The position numbers were made by a program, and so were the translations under genes. Shown here piece after piece: positions 6,641-7,955 of a stretch of 7,955 nucleotides of DNA. Source of the stretch: an uncultured Selenomonadaceae bacterium (lineage in GTDB: Bacteria; Bacillota_C; Negativicutes; Selenomonadales; Selenomonadaceae); the NCBI GenBank assembly GCA_946402475.1, contig CAMIWP010000042.1, positions 1 to 7,955 on the forward strand, in the 5' to 3' direction. How positions within the stretch are numbered: the stretch's first letter is position 1; every line of letters starts with the position of its first letter. Under the pieces are notes generated by a model. It saw only the letters and a list, made by a program, of their open reading frames with translations. It searched no databases and had not been told where the DNA came from.

Positions 6641-7455
6641 TGTTTATATACCTCCTCGATAATCCAGTCGGGAGTAGACGCACCGGCTGTGATACCAATT
6701 TTTTCAATTTTATCAAACCACTGGGACTCCAGCTCTGCTGCCGTCTCAATGTGGTAAGTCTTGCACTTTTCCGCACACAACTGGGCAAGGCGCGTCGTGT
6801 TGGCGCTGTTCTTACCGCCGATGACCAACATCAGATCAACCTGCGATGCCAAATCCATCGCTGCCGCCTGTCGTTGATCCGTGGCTGTGCAGATAGTTCG
6901 CTCAATCTTGATCTCCCGGGACTTATCGAGGATCTTCATGACGATTTCCTTGAAACGTCTGCCGGAAAAGGTCGTTTGAGAAACAATGCCCATCTTCTGA
7001 CAGGGTTCCAAGGCATCCGCCTCTTCCTCTGTCTCTACAATGGTTGCCGTATGGGCTGACCATTCGAAGATACTCTGAACCTCCGGATGCTCCTTTTCTC
7101 CGATGATGATGACCTTATAGCCTTCATCAGCCAGTGCCTTCGACGCAAGTTGCGCTTTGCGCACGTGAGGACAGGTAGCATCCACCAAGTTCAAGCCCTT
7201 CCGCTTCGCGGCTTCATAAACCTTCGGGCCGACACCGTGAGAACGAATGATGATCGTTCCCTTCTCCATATCCTCCAAAGAAGAAACCGCGCCGACGCCT
7301 TCCTCGCGCAGCCGCTCCACCATCTGGGGGTTATGGATGATCGGTCCCAAGGTGCAGGAAGCTCCCGTCTCATCAGAAGCATTCTCCCGGGCAATCTTGA
7401 TTGCCCGTTTGACCCCATAGCAGAATCCCAAGTAATCGGCCAAAATGACTTTCAT
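6625..7455 (-). CDS. ispH: 4-hydroxy-3-methylbut-2-enyl diphosphate reductase IspH (LytB)
   Basis: Last enzyme of the MEP (non-mevalonate) isoprenoid pathway. It is an iron-sulfur protein that reduces HMBPP to IPP and DMAPP, precursors of the undecaprenyl carrier, menaquinone side chains and tRNA modification. All three cluster cysteines are present: C12 (GFCYGV), C95 (DATCPHV) and C189 (TICTAT). The diphosphate-binding and catalytic residues are also in place: H41 (GPIIHNPQ), H73 (RSHGV), H123 and E125 (EHPEV), the SQTTFS stretch at 159-164, S217 and N219 (GGKNSANTTRL), and S260 (AGASTPDW). Length (276 residues) is normal for the unfused Bacillota enzyme. The ATG is preceded by GGTGATC (7467-7461), complementary to the 16S 3' end, at five bases. 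It is the first gene of a two-gene unit, with a clear promoter about 60 bases upstream, and its end overlaps rpsA by 16 bases. Confidence 0.97.
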   Translation of the reverse strand: MKVILADYLGFCYGVKRAIKIARENASDETGASCTLGPIIHNPQMVERLREEGVGAVSSLEDMEKGTIIIRSHGVGPKVYEAAKRKGLNLVDATCPHVRKAQLASKALADEGYKVIIIGEKEHPEVQSIFEWSAHTATIVETEEEADALEPCQKMGIVSQTTFSGRRFKEIVMKILDKSREIKIERTICTATDQRQAAAMDLASQVDLMLVIGGKNSANTTRLAQLCAEKCKTYHIETAAELESQWFDKIEKIGITAGASTPDWIIEEVYKQCQKK

Positions 7456-7484
7456 ACATTGATCACCATGCTAATCTGTTTCGA

Positions 7485-7510
7485 ATCGCGAACACAGAAA
7501 TATTCGCAAT
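7485..7510 (-). other. Stem-loop at the 5' end of the ispH leader
   Basis: On the - strand ATTGCGAA (7510-7503) can pair with TTCGCGAT (7492-7485) over 8 bp with one G-U, around a 10-base loop. It would fall at the very start of the transcript predicted from the promoter. Such stems can protect mRNA from decay. No T-tract follows, so it is not a terminator, and I recognise no riboswitch. Confidence 0.4.
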
Positions 7511-7517
7511 CTAGGTC

Positions 7518-7545
7518 ATAGTATAACATACAAGTGTAATGTCAA
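7518..7545 (-). promoter_or_regulatory. SigmaA-type promoter of ispH-rpsA
   Basis: On the - strand a perfect -35 TTGACA (7545-7540) is followed after 16 bp by TACTAT (7523-7518). An overlapping TATACT (7525-7520) is preceded by TGT, an extended -10. Start of transcription is expected near 7511, giving a leader of about 56 bases. It begins only eight bases past the plsC stop codon. An A/T-rich stretch (7546-7590) immediately upstream could act as an UP element. Confidence 0.75.
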
Positions 7546-7552
7546 GCAAACA

Positions 7553-7955
7553 TTATTTTTCAATTTCTTTTTTTTCCTTCATATCTTTCATTTCTCGAAT
7601 CCTATCTAAAATAGATTGAGAAAAATTTTCTAATTCCTCCCGATTCTTGCGGTCACCGGTGAATTTCATGGGCTCTCCGTAAATCACCGCAAGGCGGGGA
7701 AAGAATTTTTTGCCGGAAAAGATTTCATTCGTTCCGAGAATGGCCGCCGGCACCACCGGCGCATTGCCCATGGAAGCAAAGAGAGCCACCCCCGCCTCCG
7801 CCTTCTGAATTTCTCCGGTGCGGCTGCGGGTTCCTTCGGGAAAGACGCCCAACACACCCCCGGCCTTCAATACCTGCATGGCGGCTTTGACGGCTCCCCT
7901 GTCGGCGGCTCCCCGCTTCACGGGAAAGGCATGGCAGCTTCGTATAGCCGCCGCA
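7553..7955 (-). CDS. plsC: 1-acyl-sn-glycerol-3-phosphate acyltransferase PlsC, N terminus outside window
   Basis: Membrane-associated enzyme that acylates lysophosphatidate at sn-2 to give phosphatidic acid, the step after PlsY. Only the last 133 codons are present. The frame stays open to the window edge with recognisable family sequence (AFPVKRGAADRGAVKAA), so the GTG at 7921 is internal and not the start. The catalytic NHxxxxD block must lie upstream of the window. The glycerol-phosphate-binding block FPEGTR is at residues 38-43 of the visible part, and the later VVPAAI block is present, as is the expected GEP after AVIY. The C-terminal 30 or so residues are charged and end lysine-rich (KEKKEIEK). 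They are encoded by strikingly A/T-rich DNA compared with the GC-rich body of the gene. No terminator is seen after the stop, so plsC transcripts may run into ispH in addition to ispH's own promoter. Confidence 0.92.
   Translation of the reverse strand, partial: AAAIRSCHAFPVKRGAADRGAVKAAMQVLKAGGVLGVFPEGTRSRTGEIQKAEAGVALFASMGNAPVVPAAILGTNEIFSGKKFFPRLAVIYGEPMKFTGDRKNREELENFSQSILDRIREMKDMKEKKEIEK

Noticed and set aside
7553..7921. plsC as a complete 122-residue gene starting with GTG at 7921
   Set aside because: The frame remains open and family-like to the window edge, and the catalytic NHxxxxD block is missing, so the gene is merely cut by the window.

Overview
The window reads as an ordinary stretch of core chromosome from an anaerobic, moderately GC-rich (a little over 50% by eye) Bacillota, most probably a Negativicute of the Selenomonas/Megasphaera/Veillonella type. 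That placement is inference. It rests on the order plsC - ispH - rpsA - DUF512 radical-SAM gene - der - plsY, on an S1 gene directly attached to ispH (fused to it in many Clostridia and Negativicutes), and on a rubrerythrin with its rubredoxin domain at the N terminus, typical of strict anaerobes. I see no insertion sequence, phage gene, CRISPR array, tRNA or rRNA.

Left part (1-1991, + strand): a 181-residue reverse-type rubrerythrin with its own terminator, then a membrane-anchored VanW-family protein with a YoaR-like N-terminal region. A 12-bp perfect palindrome lies over a possible -10 element in the gap between them. The VanW gene converges on the next operon, and a strong hairpin at 1957-1991 separates them.

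Middle part (2050-5392, - strand): a tight three-gene unit read right to left. It encodes a DUF512 radical-SAM protein, the ribosome-assembly GTPase Der and the membrane glycerol-3-phosphate acyltransferase PlsY. DUF512 and der overlap by four bases (GTGA). plsY follows der by two bases if its better-placed start is used. A terminator-like hairpin sits just 5' of the DUF512 gene.

Right part (5477-7955, - strand): ispH and rpsA overlap by 16 bases and share a convincing promoter (TTGACA, 16 bp, TACTAT, with an overlapping extended -10 TGTTATACT). This promoter lies immediately behind the 3' end of plsC, a lysophosphatidate acyltransferase gene cut by the window edge. PlsC and PlsY are successive enzymes of phosphatidic acid synthesis, so the region combines phospholipid synthesis, isoprenoid precursor synthesis (IspH) and translation or ribosome assembly (S1, Der). 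All gaps between genes are shorter than 120 bases.

I did not find a previously undescribed system. The points worth a second look are regulatory or structural: the overlapped rather than fused ispH/rpsA pair, the terminator in front of DUF512, two small palindromes, and the AT-rich 3' end of plsC abutting the ispH promoter.
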